Assembly: GCA_963700045.1 (NCBI GenBank)
Contig: CAVOWK010000008.1
Coordinates: forward strand, 98,068-162,067
Length of the DNA stretch: 64,000 bases
Source of the DNA: RPQJ01 sp963700045
Lineage (GTDB): Bacteria; Pseudomonadota; Gammaproteobacteria; Steroidobacterales; Steroidobacteraceae
Direction of reading: 5' to 3'
This document shows, one piece after another, positions 53,810 through 62,916 of the stretch. The notes under the pieces are model-generated. The model was not told where the DNA came from, ran no database searches, and saw only the letters and a list, made by a program, of their open reading frames with translations. The position numbers and the translations under genes were made by a program. How positions within the stretch are numbered: the first letter of the stretch is position 1; every line of letters begins with the position of its first letter.

Positions 53810-54064
53810 ATGGCAGCAAAGAAGAAGGCCGCGAAGAAGAAGACCATCCGTCGCACGACGCTGCGCAGCTCGAAGGGCACCAAGCTCTACGCAGTGCGCG
53901 CCGCCGACGGCACGTTCAAGGACATACAGACCTACAAGCGCGCGCACTCGGCGGACATCCGCAAGAGCGCGAAGGCAGAGGTGACGAAGAAGGCAGCCAA
54001 GAAGAAGGCAGCCGCCAAAAAGAAAGCTCCGGCCAGGAAAAAGGCCGCGGCGAAGAAGAAGTGA
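53810..54064 (+). CDS. Small basic Lys/Ala-rich (histone H1-like) protein
   Basis: An 84-residue protein with Lys/Ala repeats at both ends (MAAKKKAAKKK and a long KKAAAKKKA-type tail) and a central globular-looking part (RRTTLRSSKGTKLYAVRAAD, GTFKDIQTYKRAHSADIRKS). The composition predicts DNA or RNA binding. The central part is not a known histone fold. ATG at 53810 with AAGGATTGAGAA upstream is chosen. It has its own promoter and terminator, like the HU-like gene at 21028. Confidence 0.8.
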   Translation: MAAKKKAAKKKTIRRTTLRSSKGTKLYAVRAADGTFKDIQTYKRAHSADIRKSAKAEVTKKAAKKKAAAKKKAPARKKAAAKKK

Positions 54065-54070
54065 TTGCAA

Positions 54071-54099
54071 GGGGCACCCGACAACAGGTGCCCCTTTTT
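54071..54099 (+). terminator. Rho-independent terminator after the Lys/Ala-rich gene
   Basis: GGGGCACC (54071-54078) pairs with GGTGCCCC (54087-54094), with an eight-base loop and five T directly after. Confidence 0.92.
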
Positions 54100-54158
54100 C
54101 CATCCGCGGAATCCCGGCGGTTGCCGGCTGCACTGCGGCGTCTGGTAACCTGCGCAGC

Positions 54159-55334
54159 GTGCTGCTGCTCCGCAACGCCGACGTCTTTTCGCCCCGTCCC
54201 CTGGGGCTGCAGTCCCTGCTGATCGGCGGCGGCACCGTGCTCTGGATGGGCCCCGGCAAGGACCTCCCCGCTCTGCCTGCCGCGCTCGCCGCAGGCGTGA
54301 CCGAAATCGATCTCGCGGGACTGCGCCTGATTCCCGGCCTCATCGACGGCCACGTACACGTCACGGGCGGTGGCGGCGAAGCGGGCTTCAAGACCCGGGT
54401 ACCGGCGGTGCCGCTGACGCGCTACACGCTGGCCGGCGTCACGACCGTTGTCGGACTCCTCGGCACGGACGACGTGACGCGCGGGCCGCGCGACCTGCTC
54501 GCGCAGATTTATGCTCTGCGCGAGGAAGGCCTCAACGCGTTCGGCTACGCCGGCGGCTATCACGTCCCCCTCGCGACCCTGACGGACAGCGTGCGTGGCG
54601 ACCTGGTGCTGCTCGAGCCGTTGCTCGGGATCGGTGAACTTGCTATCAGCGACCACCGCTCTAGCCAGCCGACCTTCGATGAGATTCTCCGTCTCGCCGC
54701 TGATGCCCACGTGTCCGGCCTCATGACCGGCAAGGCCGGCGTGCTGCACCTGCACCTGGGCGATGGTCCTCGTGGTCTCGATTTCGTGCGTCGTGCGCTG
54801 GGCGAGAGCGAAATCCCGGCGCGCGTGTTCAACCCGACCCACGTCAACCGTCGCAAGGCATTGTTCGACGAAGCCGTCGCCCTGGCCAGGGACGGTTGTT
54901 TCGTCGACCTGACCGCCTTCCCGGTCGAGGATGGCGAGGATGCCTGGAGTGCAGCCGAGGGCCTGCAGCGCTACCTGGCGAGCGGGGCTCCGGCGGACCG
55001 GGTCACGATCAGTTCCGACGCCGGCGGCTGCCTGCCCTGCTTCGACGCGGAGGGTCGTGTCAGCAGCATGGACGTGGGCCACTCGGGTGCCCTGCTCGAC
55101 ACGCTGCGGGTCCTGCTGGACGGCGGCATGCCGCTCGAGACAGCCCTGCCCGCCCTCACAGCGAATCCGGCCCGCCTGCTGCGCCTGGCCGGGAAGGGCC
55201 GGGTCGAAACGGGGGCCGATGCCGATCTCGTTGCATTGGACGCGACAGGCGGCGCGCATACGGTCATTATTCGCGGGGAAATCCACGTCCGGGACGGTCA
55301 CGCCGTCCGGCGGGGAACGTTCGAGAATCGCTAG
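54159..55334 (+). CDS. iadA: Isoaspartyl dipeptidase
   Basis: Zinc amidohydrolase that splits beta-aspartyl dipeptides. The 391 residues match IadA: GLRLIPGLIDGHVHVTGGGGE with the first metal His pair, TTVVGLLGTDDVTRGPRDLL, the Lys ligand in LMTGKAGVLHLHLGDG, NPTHVNRRKALFDEA and the catalytic Asp in VTISSDAGGCLPCFD. GTG at 54159 begins the family N-terminus. It heads a plus-strand cyanophycin operon and would hydrolyse the beta-Asp-Arg released by cyanophycinase. Confidence 0.92.
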   Translation: MLLLRNADVFSPRPLGLQSLLIGGGTVLWMGPGKDLPALPAALAAGVTEIDLAGLRLIPGLIDGHVHVTGGGGEAGFKTRVPAVPLTRYTLAGVTTVVGLLGTDDVTRGPRDLLAQIYALREEGLNAFGYAGGYHVPLATLTDSVRGDLVLLEPLLGIGELAISDHRSSQPTFDEILRLAADAHVSGLMTGKAGVLHLHLGDGPRGLDFVRRALGESEIPARVFNPTHVNRRKALFDEAVALARDGCFVDLTAFPVEDGEDAWSAAEGLQRYLASGAPADRVTISSDAGGCLPCFDAEGRVSSMDVGHSGALLDTLRVLLDGGMPLETALPALTANPARLLRLAGKGRVETGADADLVALDATGGAHTVIIRGEIHVRDGHAVRRGTFENR

Positions 55335-55344
55335 GAGCGCAACG

Positions 55345-56184
55345 TTGCCGAGCATCGTCCCCGAAGGCGGAACCCGCGGCTGGATCATCCCGATCGGCGG
55401 TGCCGAGAACAAAGAGAACGACCGCCACATCCTCGAGCGGTTCGTGCACGTGTCGGGCGGCCGCGACGCCGACATCGTCGTGATCCCGACCGCAAGCCGG
55501 CTCACCGAGACCGGGCCACGCTACGAGAAACTGTTTTGCAACCTCGGCGCCGCTCGCGTCACGTCGATGGACTTCGATACGCGCCGCGATTGCCATGAGC
55601 CTGGCCGCCTGCAGCGGCTCGAAGCGGCGACCGGCATCTTCTTCACCGGCGGCAACCAGCTGCGCATTTCGACGCTGCTCGGCGGCACGCCCGTCGCCAA
55701 GCTCATCCGCCTGCGCAACGCCAACGGCGTGACTGTCGGCGGCACCAGTGCAGGCGCAAGCATCCTGAGCGAGCACATGATCGCTTTCGGCGACGAAGGC
55801 TCCTCGGTGATCTCCGGCAGCGTACGGCTCGCCCCGGGCCTCGGGCTCACCAACCGCTTCATCATCGACCAGCATTTCCGTCAGCGCGACCGGCTCGGCC
55901 GCCTGCTCACGGCGCTGGCCTACAACCCGTTCGCGGTCGGCATCGGCCTCGACGAGGACACGGCGGCTTTCATCGGCCCCGACGAAACCGTCGAGGTGGA
56001 AGGCAGCGGTGGCGTCACGATCGTCGACGCGAGCGACGTCTCGTTCTCGTCGATGGATGCGGTGAGCGAAGGACAGCCGGTGTGCCTGCTGGGCCTCAAG
56101 CTGCACATCCTCGTCGCCGGCGCGACCTTCAACCTGCACACGCGGCTGGCGCAGGCTGGATCGCTCATCGTTCCGAAAGAATAG
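55345..56184 (+). CDS. cphB: Cyanophycinase
   Basis: Serine peptidase that releases beta-Asp-Arg from cyanophycin. The 279-residue protein has the N-terminal IIPIGGAENKENDRHILERF, VVIPTASR, FFTGGNQLRISTLLGGTP, the nucleophile elbow VGGTSAGASILSE (Ser), and the later VGIGLDEDTAAFI. TTG at 55345 is chosen because AGGAG lies nine bases upstream and it matches the family start. It lies 10 bp after iadA and 28 bp before cphA. Confidence 0.94.
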   Translation: MPSIVPEGGTRGWIIPIGGAENKENDRHILERFVHVSGGRDADIVVIPTASRLTETGPRYEKLFCNLGAARVTSMDFDTRRDCHEPGRLQRLEAATGIFFTGGNQLRISTLLGGTPVAKLIRLRNANGVTVGGTSAGASILSEHMIAFGDEGSSVISGSVRLAPGLGLTNRFIIDQHFRQRDRLGRLLTALAYNPFAVGIGLDEDTAAFIGPDETVEVEGSGGVTIVDASDVSFSSMDAVSEGQPVCLLGLKLHILVAGATFNLHTRLAQAGSLIVPKE

Positions 56185-56212
56185 GGTTTCATCGACAGGG
56201 AGGAAGCCGGGA

Positions 56213-59155
56213 ATGCGCATCCTGGACCGGTCCGTTTACGTCGGACCTTCGCTTTACGCACATTTTCCCGTCATCCGGCTCGAACTCGACCTGGGCGAAC
56301 TCGAGCACTGGCCCACGGTCCGGCTCGGCAACACCTTCGTCGACGGACTCGCGGGCGCGCTCCCCGGCCTCGCCGAACACGGCTGCTCTTATCGCGAGCC
56401 GGGCGGCTTCTTCCGCCGCATGCGCGAAGACGAAGGCACCTGGCTCGGCCACGTGCTCGAACACGTCGCGATCGAACTGCAGAACATCGCGGGTGAGAAC
56501 GTCACTTTCGGCAAGACGCGCAGCGCCAGCGCGCCGGGCGTCTACACAGTCGTCTACGAATACGCGCAACGTGACGAGGGCATTGCCGCCGGCGAACTCG
56601 CGCTGCGGCTGCTGTGCTCCCTGCTGCCCGACGCGATCCGCCCTGCAGACAGCGTACCCGAAGGCTGGAACTGGCCCGAAGCGCGCGACGAGTTCATCCG
56701 CTTCGCGCAACGGCGTGCGCTCGGCCCATCGACGGCGTCGCTCGTGCGGGCCGCCGAAGCACGCGGCATCCCCTGGCTGCGACTGAATGACCAGTCCCTG
56801 GTGCAGCTCGGGCATGGTCGCTACCAGCAGCGGATCCAGGCAACCGTCACCGGCCGCACGTCGCACATCGCGGTCGAGCTCGCGAGCGACAAGGAAGAGA
56901 CCAACAAGATTCTCGCGACGCTGGGCCTGCCGGTGCCGCAGCAGGAACTGGTGCAGACCGAGGGCCAGGCGGCTCGCGCTGCGCGGCGCATCGGCTACCC
57001 GGTCGTGACCAAGCCGTACAACGGCAACCACGGTCGCGGCATTTCGATCAAGCTCATGACGGAAGAAGAAGTCGTGCAGGGGTTCCGGATCGCGAAGGAG
57101 CATTCGCGTTCCGTGATCGTCGAGACCTACCTCGAAGGCGACGACCACCGCCTGCTGGTCGTGAACGGCGAACTCATCGCGGCCACGCGTCGCACGCCGG
57201 GCCACGTCGTCGGCGACGGCGCCAGGAACATCGTCGACCTGATCGATGTCGTGAACCAGGATCCGCGCCGCGGCGTCGGCCATGAGAAGGTACTGACGCG
57301 CCTAGAGCTCGACGCGCAGGCGCTCAAGATGCTGGAGAAGGCCGGCATGACGCCGGAGTCGATTCCGGAGCCGGGCCAGGTCGTCTTCCTGCGCTCCACC
57401 GCGAACCTGTCGACGGGCGGGACGGCGACCGACGTCACCGACGTCATCCATCCGGACAATCGCGAAATGGCAGTGCGCGCCGTGCAGGCGGTGGGCCTCG
57501 ACGTCGGCGGCGTCGACTTTCTTTCGACGGACATCACCGAGAGCTATCGCAAGATCGGCGGCGGCATCTGCGAAGTGAACGCAGCGCCGGGCTTCCGCAT
57601 GCACGTGGCGCCGAGCGAAGGCACGCCGCGTGACGCCGCGGGCCCGGTCATCGACATGCTGTTCCCGACGGGCTCGCCGACGCGGGTGCCGATCGCGGCG
57701 CTTACCGGCACCAACGGCAAGACCACCACGGCACGCATGCTCGCGCACATCACCAAGATGGCGGGCTACACGCCGGGACTCACCACGACCGACGGCGTCT
57801 ACATCGACGGCCAGCGCACGGTGCAGGGCGACATGACCGGGCCGGTGTCGGCGCGCATGGTGCTCGCCGATCCGCAGATCGACATCGCGATCCTCGAAAC
57901 CGCGCGTGGCGGACTGCTGCGTGCGGGCATGGGCGTACCCGAAGTGAACGTCGGCGCCGTGCTCAACGTGCAGTCGGATCACCTTGGCCTCAAGGGCATC
58001 GACACGCTCGACCAGCTGGCCGAGGTGAAGCGCGTCGTGATCGAAGTGGCGAAGGACTGTGCCGTGCTGAACGCCGACGATCCGCTCGTGCTCAAGATGT
58101 CGGGTTACACCGAGGCCAGGAGCATCTGCTACGTCACCGTGAACCCGCAGCACGGACTGGTGCGCGAGCACATCCGTGCCGGGGGCCGCGCCTGCGCGCT
58201 CGAGGCTGGCGTCAACGGCCAGATGATCACGCTGTACGACCGCAGCAGCCACATTCCGCTGGTGTGGACGCACCTGATTCCGGCGACGCTCGAAGGCCGC
58301 GCGATGCACAACGTGCAGAACGCGATGTTCGCCGCGGCGATGGCGTATTCGCTCGGCATCAAGCTCGATGCCATCCGCCACGGCCTGCGCACGTTCGACT
58401 CGACGTTCTTCCAGGCGCCGGGCCGCATGAACGTGTTCAACGAACACCCGTTCAAGGTGCTGTTCGATTACGGTCACAACGCACACGCGGTCGCCGCGAT
58501 GGCCGACCTCGCGCAGCGCCTGGACGTCACTGGGCGTCGCATCGTCGTGCTCGCCGGCCCGGGCGACCGCCGCGACGAAGATCTGCGCGCGATCGCCGAT
58601 GCCGTGGCTGGCCGCTTCGATCATTATATCTGCCGGCGCGACGACAGCCTGCGCGACCGCGCGCCGGACGAAGTGCCGAAGCTGCAGTCAGCACAGCTGC
58701 AGTCTCGTGGCGTGCCGGCCTCGGCGATCTCGATCATTCCCGACGAACAGGAAGCGATCGACGCCGCGCTCGCCATGGGCCAGCCCGGCGACCTGTTGCT
58801 GATCTTCGCCGATGCGCTGATCCGGTCGTGGAAGCAGATCACCAAGTTTCGCTCCGCCACGTCGCCGGCCCCGGGTTCAGCGCTGACGATGGCGGGTGAA
58901 GCCACGCCGGGCGCGGGCGAAGTCTCCGGTATCGGCGGCTTCATGGCGGTCGACAGTCCGGCGCCGATGCCTGACATCCAGGACCTGACCCGCACGACGA
59001 GCGAGGCCGTGCGCAAGCCGGCGCCGCGGCCCGCTGCCGCGGAACCCATGGACGTCGTCGGCACGCACGAAGCCGGCGAACTCACCGAGCAACTCATGCC
59101 CGGCGTGATCCGTGACGAACGCGGTGTGTGGATCGCGCCGGAGACGGAAGACTGA
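56213..59155 (+). CDS. cphA: Cyanophycin synthetase CphA
   Basis: Non-ribosomal polymerase that builds poly-aspartate with arginine side chains, using ATP for both additions. The 980-residue protein has the N-terminal domain (~1-160), an ATP-grasp domain (~210-480: SDKEETNKILATLGLPVPQQ, VTKPYNGNHGRGISIKLMTE, GGICEVNAAPGFRMHVAPSE), and a Mur-ligase-like domain with P-loop ALTGTNGKTTTARMLAHIT at ~500, LETARGGLLRAGMGVPEVNV, and DYGHNAHAVAAMADLA. About 75 extra residues follow the catalytic core at the C-terminus; this tail is Pro/Ala-rich. Length exceeds the ~870-900 of typical enzymes. Confidence 0.95.
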   Translation: MRILDRSVYVGPSLYAHFPVIRLELDLGELEHWPTVRLGNTFVDGLAGALPGLAEHGCSYREPGGFFRRMREDEGTWLGHVLEHVAIELQNIAGENVTFGKTRSASAPGVYTVVYEYAQRDEGIAAGELALRLLCSLLPDAIRPADSVPEGWNWPEARDEFIRFAQRRALGPSTASLVRAAEARGIPWLRLNDQSLVQLGHGRYQQRIQATVTGRTSHIAVELASDKEETNKILATLGLPVPQQELVQTEGQAARAARRIGYPVVTKPYNGNHGRGISIKLMTEEEVVQGFRIAKEHSRSVIVETYLEGDDHRLLVVNGELIAATRRTPGHVVGDGARNIVDLIDVVNQDPRRGVGHEKVLTRLELDAQALKMLEKAGMTPESIPEPGQVVFLRSTANLSTGGTATDVTDVIHPDNREMAVRAVQAVGLDVGGVDFLSTDITESYRKIGGGICEVNAAPGFRMHVAPSEGTPRDAAGPVIDMLFPTGSPTRVPIAALTGTNGKTTTARMLAHITKMAGYTPGLTTTDGVYIDGQRTVQGDMTGPVSARMVLADPQIDIAILETARGGLLRAGMGVPEVNVGAVLNVQSDHLGLKGIDTLDQLAEVKRVVIEVAKDCAVLNADDPLVLKMSGYTEARSICYVTVNPQHGLVREHIRAGGRACALEAGVNGQMITLYDRSSHIPLVWTHLIPATLEGRAMHNVQNAMFAAAMAYSLGIKLDAIRHGLRTFDSTFFQAPGRMNVFNEHPFKVLFDYGHNAHAVAAMADLAQRLDVTGRRIVVLAGPGDRRDEDLRAIADAVAGRFDHYICRRDDSLRDRAPDEVPKLQSAQLQSRGVPASAISIIPDEQEAIDAALAMGQPGDLLLIFADALIRSWKQITKFRSATSPAPGSALTMAGEATPGAGEVSGIGGFMAVDSPAPMPDIQDLTRTTSEAVRKPAPRPAAAEPMDVVGTHEAGELTEQLMPGVIRDERGVWIAPETED

Positions 59156-60984
59156 ACGCCGAACACCCACTGCCCCTCGACGATTCGCGTCGACTGATGG
59201 GCGGGAACCTGTTCTTCGTCGGCACGGGCGCCGTGCTGGAAACGGTCGGCGTCGAGATCGACGATGCGCTGCTGTCCGGCTGGCGCGCGCGGGTCGAACG
59301 AGCCCGGCGGCACCTGGGCTGGGACCGGTCCACGCCGGGTTCGCCACTGGCACCCGCCATCGTCGCGCGACGACACGCGACGGGTGTGTCGCTCGCGCTG
59401 CAGGCGCCGGTGGACCAGCTCTTCACGGCGACCGAATTGAATGAATGGGCGCTGTGCGCGACGGTGTTCGAGCGCGATCCGGTGCGCTGGGCCAACGTCA
59501 CCGTCGACCTGCTGGCGGACTACCTCGAGGACGCCAACGATCCGGCCGATGTCATTCCACCGGTACTGGAGGAACACGCCGCACTGTCCAGACTGGCCGT
59601 GCGCGCGGCAAGCGAACGGCGACCCGACGTCGTCTCGCTGATCGAGGCCGCCTGCGCGCGGCGCGTCAGTCACTTGCTCGACGAAGCGACCCTGACGCTG
59701 GGTGCCGGCAAGGGCTGCCGGAGCTGGGCGCTCGATGCGCTCCCTGCCACCGACACGGTGCCATGGGCGTCACTGCACGGCATCCCGACCGCGGCCATCA
59801 CCGGATCGAACGGCAAGACCACCACCGTGCGACTCGTCGCTGCCTGCGCGCGCGCCAATGGCTGGTGCGACGGCTTCAATTGCACGGATGGGGTCTTCAT
59901 CGACCGCACGGCGGTGGCGTCTGGCGATTACTCCGGCCCGGCAGGAACCCGCCTCGTGCTTCGCAACACGAACGTCGAAGCAGCGGTCCTCGAAACGGCG
60001 CGCGGCGGAATCCTGCGCCGCGGACTCGCTGCAGACCACGCGGACGTGGCCATCGTCACCAACATCAGTCCCGATCATTTCGGCGAGTACGGCATCGACG
60101 ACCTCGACGGTCTCGCGGACGTAAAGCTGAGCATCGCCCACCTGCTCGATCGCGAGGGGCTGCTGGTCCTGAATGCGGACGACGCACTGCTCTGCGCCAA
60201 GAGCGGTGTGCTGCGGCAACGACTGGGCTGGCAGCCGACGCTCGGCTGGTTTGCGCGCAGTTACGATCATCCGGCACTCGTGCAGCATCGTGCCCTGCCA
60301 GGCGTGACAGCGGGTGTTCGCGCCGGACACCTGTGGCTGTCGTCAGGCAACGGCGAACACGACCTGGGCGCCGTCAACGACATGCCGCTGACGGTCGATG
60401 GAACCGCAACCTACAACGTCGAGAATCTCGCGGGCGCGGCGCTTGTCGCAACGAAACTCGGCGTGCCGCCGGCAACCATCGCGCAGGTGTTTGCAACATT
60501 CGGTCGCGACCTCGCCGACAACGCGGGACGCCTCATGCGCTTCGACATCGGCGGCGTGAAGATCATCCTGGATTACGCCCACAATCCGGACGGCTTGCGC
60601 GGCGTGATGCGGGTGGCGCAGCAACTTCGTGCACGTGACGGGCGCATCGGCATGCTGCTCGGCCACGCGGGCAACCGGCTCGACGCCGACATCGAGGAAC
60701 TCGCTCTCGTTGCGACCGAGTTCGGTCCCGACCTGATCGTGGTGAAAGAAGATGAAGGCCACCTGCGCGGGCGGCAGCCGGGCGAGGTGCCCGCGATCAT
60801 CCAGAACGCACTGTTGAAAACCGGCATGCCGCTGGCCGCCGTACCGATCTGTCCATCGGAAGTCGATGCGGCGCTGATGGCGCTCGAGTGGGCGCGCCCC
60901 GGGGACGCGCTGGTGCTGCTCATTCATTCGAGTCCGGCCCGCATACGCATGCTGGAAATCCTGCAGGCCCGGCGCGACGCCTAG
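59128..60984 (+). CDS. Stand-alone Mur-ligase-family protein (CphA-associated)
   Basis: A 618-residue protein of the Mur ligase superfamily closely following cphA and overlapping it by 28 bases. The P-loop GSNGKTTTVRLVAACARANG lies near residue 226, and family parts GDYSGPAGTRLVLRNTNVEA, LETARGGILRRGLA, NISPDHFGEYGIDDL and ILDYAHNPDGLRGVMRVAQQ follow, as in the second half of CphA. It lacks the ATP-grasp domain, having instead ~220 residues with LDDSRRLMGGNLFFVGTGAV at the start. Such genes occur next to cphA in proteobacteria with unclear roles. Start is uncertain (GTG 59128, or CTG/ATG up to 59197). Confidence 0.85.
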   Translation: MDRAGDGRLNAEHPLPLDDSRRLMGGNLFFVGTGAVLETVGVEIDDALLSGWRARVERARRHLGWDRSTPGSPLAPAIVARRHATGVSLALQAPVDQLFTATELNEWALCATVFERDPVRWANVTVDLLADYLEDANDPADVIPPVLEEHAALSRLAVRAASERRPDVVSLIEAACARRVSHLLDEATLTLGAGKGCRSWALDALPATDTVPWASLHGIPTAAITGSNGKTTTVRLVAACARANGWCDGFNCTDGVFIDRTAVASGDYSGPAGTRLVLRNTNVEAAVLETARGGILRRGLAADHADVAIVTNISPDHFGEYGIDDLDGLADVKLSIAHLLDREGLLVLNADDALLCAKSGVLRQRLGWQPTLGWFARSYDHPALVQHRALPGVTAGVRAGHLWLSSGNGEHDLGAVNDMPLTVDGTATYNVENLAGAALVATKLGVPPATIAQVFATFGRDLADNAGRLMRFDIGGVKIILDYAHNPDGLRGVMRVAQQLRARDGRIGMLLGHAGNRLDADIEELALVATEFGPDLIVVKEDEGHLRGRQPGEVPAIIQNALLKTGMPLAAVPICPSEVDAALMALEWARPGDALVLLIHSSPARIRMLEILQARRDA

Positions 60985-61478
60985 AGACGGCTGGCACCCT
61001 TCAGTCCCGGCCAGGGCCGGATGTGGCCGCCGATCAGCGTGAGCTCTTCTGCCAGCTCGCCGAGCGCAAGCAGCGCGCGCGTCGCGCAGGCGCGCGTGCA
61101 GAGGCTCGACACGGTCCGCCACGCATCGCCGAACAGGCCGGCCTGCAGACAGGCGATGGCATGCAGTGTCGATGCTTCCAGTGCGTTGATGCGCCAGCAA
61201 CCCATTCGCGATGCCGGTGACGACGGCAGCGGTGCGCCATGGACGATGGCGACATAGCTGCGCAACACCGATGACACTGTGCCCAGCCCGGCGCGATCGA
61301 ACGACTCCTGCAGGCAATCGAGCCCGAAGTCCGGATCGTCGTGTACCGACGACTCCCAGCGGATGGCCCACACGAGGAAGCGCTCGGCCCCCGTCAGGTC
61401 GCAGACGCTGAGACCCTCGCAGCTCTTGAGGCTATCGAGGGAGACGGAGCCTGCGGGGGATGATGCGTCGAAGGTCAT
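60981..61478 (-). CDS. Hypothetical Cys-containing protein, probably Fur-regulated
   Basis: A 165-residue protein of unknown family. It contains seven Cys scattered through the helical sequence (SCEGLSVCDL, DCLQ, GCWR, ACLQAG, LCTRACATR), with no CxxC cluster typical of iron-sulfur or zinc sites. The C-terminal part (LLALGELAEELTLIGGHIRP) is helical. It ends four bases into the opposite-strand Mur ligase gene. A Fur-like box lies 17-36 bp upstream of its ATG at 61476-61478, so iron control is likely. Confidence 0.65.
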   Translation of the reverse strand: MTFDASSPAGSVSLDSLKSCEGLSVCDLTGAERFLVWAIRWESSVHDDPDFGLDCLQESFDRAGLGTVSSVLRSYVAIVHGAPLPSSPASRMGCWRINALEASTLHAIACLQAGLFGDAWRTVSSLCTRACATRALLALGELAEELTLIGGHIRPWPGLKGASRL

Positions 61479-61494
61479 GTCGAATCATTCCTTC

Positions 61495-61514
61495 AAATGC
61501 GAATGATTCTTATT
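61495..61514 (-). promoter_or_regulatory. Candidate Fur box
   Basis: AATAAGAATCATTCGCATTT on the minus strand, close to the Fur consensus (12 of 16 aligned positions). It lies just upstream of the 165-residue unknown gene, where it would overlap the promoter. Confidence 0.7.
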
Positions 61515-61566
61515 AATATCTAAAGAACTCCCAAACACCAGCCTGCCGGTCCCGGGGGTGCCGCCG

Positions 61567-62724
61567 TCACTGCGGGTGGGCAGCCTTCCAGTCCATGGCG
61601 CGTCGCACTCGCCGCTCGACGGAGGGGTGCGTGTAGAACAGCATTTCCTGCAGCCTGCTCGGCCGCGGGTAACGATACTCGGCCGTCTTCACCAGCGCGG
61701 ACGCCAGCGCGTCGGGCAGGTTCACTGTCTCGAGCGAGTACTGGTCAGCCTCGTTCTCGCCCTTGCGGATCGTGCCGTTCACGATCGGCTGCGCGAACAG
61801 CAGCAACAACGACACCATGAACACCAGCACCGGCAGCCCCGTGGGGTCGCCAATCGAGGCGTTGCTGCCGAACGCGCGTGCGAACCACGGAAACGTGCGG
61901 TCCGCAACGAAGAAGAACAGCACCGCCAGCACCGACAGCAGGATCACCGTGCGCCAGACATGCCCGAGCACGTAGTGCCCGATCTCGTGACCCGTGACGG
62001 CCTTCACTTCGTCGAGCGATGCGCCCTTGAACGCAATGTCGGAAATCGCGATGCGTGCCGAGCCTGCAATGCCAGAGACGTTGGCGGTGAAGTTGTTCGA
62101 CTGGCGTGAACCGTCGTATACGAACAGACGGTCTTCGGGCACGCCAGCCTGCTTCGCCATCACGACGAGCGCATCACGCACTTCACCCGCAGGCACGGAC
62201 TTGTAGTCGTTGAACAGCGGCTCGATGAAGACCGGGCCCGCCAGCAGAAAGATCGACAGCGCAACCGCCGTGAGTCCGCCCGACCACACCCACCAGAACC
62301 TGCCGGCCCGACGCATCAGCGCGTACACGCCGACGAAGAACAAACCGACGAGCACGGCGAAAATGGCGACGCTGAGGGCCGACTGGCCGAGGAAGTCGCC
62401 GATCGGCTGGCTGGTGCGACCGTAACCGAGTTCGCGCCACCACTCCTGGTACAGCGTCCAAGGCAGCGAGATCAGGTTCGCAACGAGGAAGTACGCCGCG
62501 GCAATCACGAACGCCTTGATATTGGCCCCACGCGCGCCGAACTTCGCGTTGACACGATCGAGCACGCCGGAGCGCACGATCAGCCACGCGACGAGCGCCG
62601 ACACCAGCAGGTTCCACAGCAGCAGCCAGTGATTGCCGACCGTGTACGCCGCGGCCTTGGCCAGCGCATCCGCGCCGAGTGAATCAATGTACGCGGCGGT
62701 CGCAGCTTGCGGATCGAAGGACAT
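61567..62724 (-). CDS. M48 family membrane metallopeptidase (Ste24-like)
   Basis: Integral-membrane zinc peptidase related to CAAX prenyl protease Ste24. The 385-residue protein has several membrane helices (NHWLLLWNLLVSALVAWLIV, IKAFVIAAAYFLVANLISL, SALSVAIFAVLVGLFFVGVY), the conserved loop GSRQSNNFTANVSGIAGSAR, the HExxH motif AVTGHEIGHYVLGHVW, and the downstream Glu ligand in GENEADQYSL. ATG at 62722-62724 is chosen because it gives a plausible N-terminus. The natural substrates of bacterial members are not known. Confidence 0.92.
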   Translation of the reverse strand: MSFDPQAATAAYIDSLGADALAKAAAYTVGNHWLLLWNLLVSALVAWLIVRSGVLDRVNAKFGARGANIKAFVIAAAYFLVANLISLPWTLYQEWWRELGYGRTSQPIGDFLGQSALSVAIFAVLVGLFFVGVYALMRRAGRFWWVWSGGLTAVALSIFLLAGPVFIEPLFNDYKSVPAGEVRDALVVMAKQAGVPEDRLFVYDGSRQSNNFTANVSGIAGSARIAISDIAFKGASLDEVKAVTGHEIGHYVLGHVWRTVILLSVLAVLFFFVADRTFPWFARAFGSNASIGDPTGLPVLVFMVSLLLLFAQPIVNGTIRKGENEADQYSLETVNLPDALASALVKTAEYRYPRPSRLQEMLFYTHPSVERRVRRAMDWKAAHPQ

Positions 62725-62916
62725 GGAAACCCCGGACTGGGAGAGAAGTGGTGGGCCCGCCGTCCAACGCCAAGGTGGACCAAGCAACTGATTCAACCTG
62801 CTGGTAACGGGCAAGGTTATCAGCCTTACGGCCGAAGCTGACCGCACATTGGTCGCCCTGCTGCCGGATTACATCGGACTGCGCTGGGAGCCTGGCCATG
62901 AAGGGGGCGCCGCCGA

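Noticed and set aside
59128..59196. A later ATG at 59197 as the start of the second Mur ligase
   Set aside because: It would cut off the LDDSRRL segment that precedes the domain in such proteins, so the earlier GTG is kept, with uncertainty stated.
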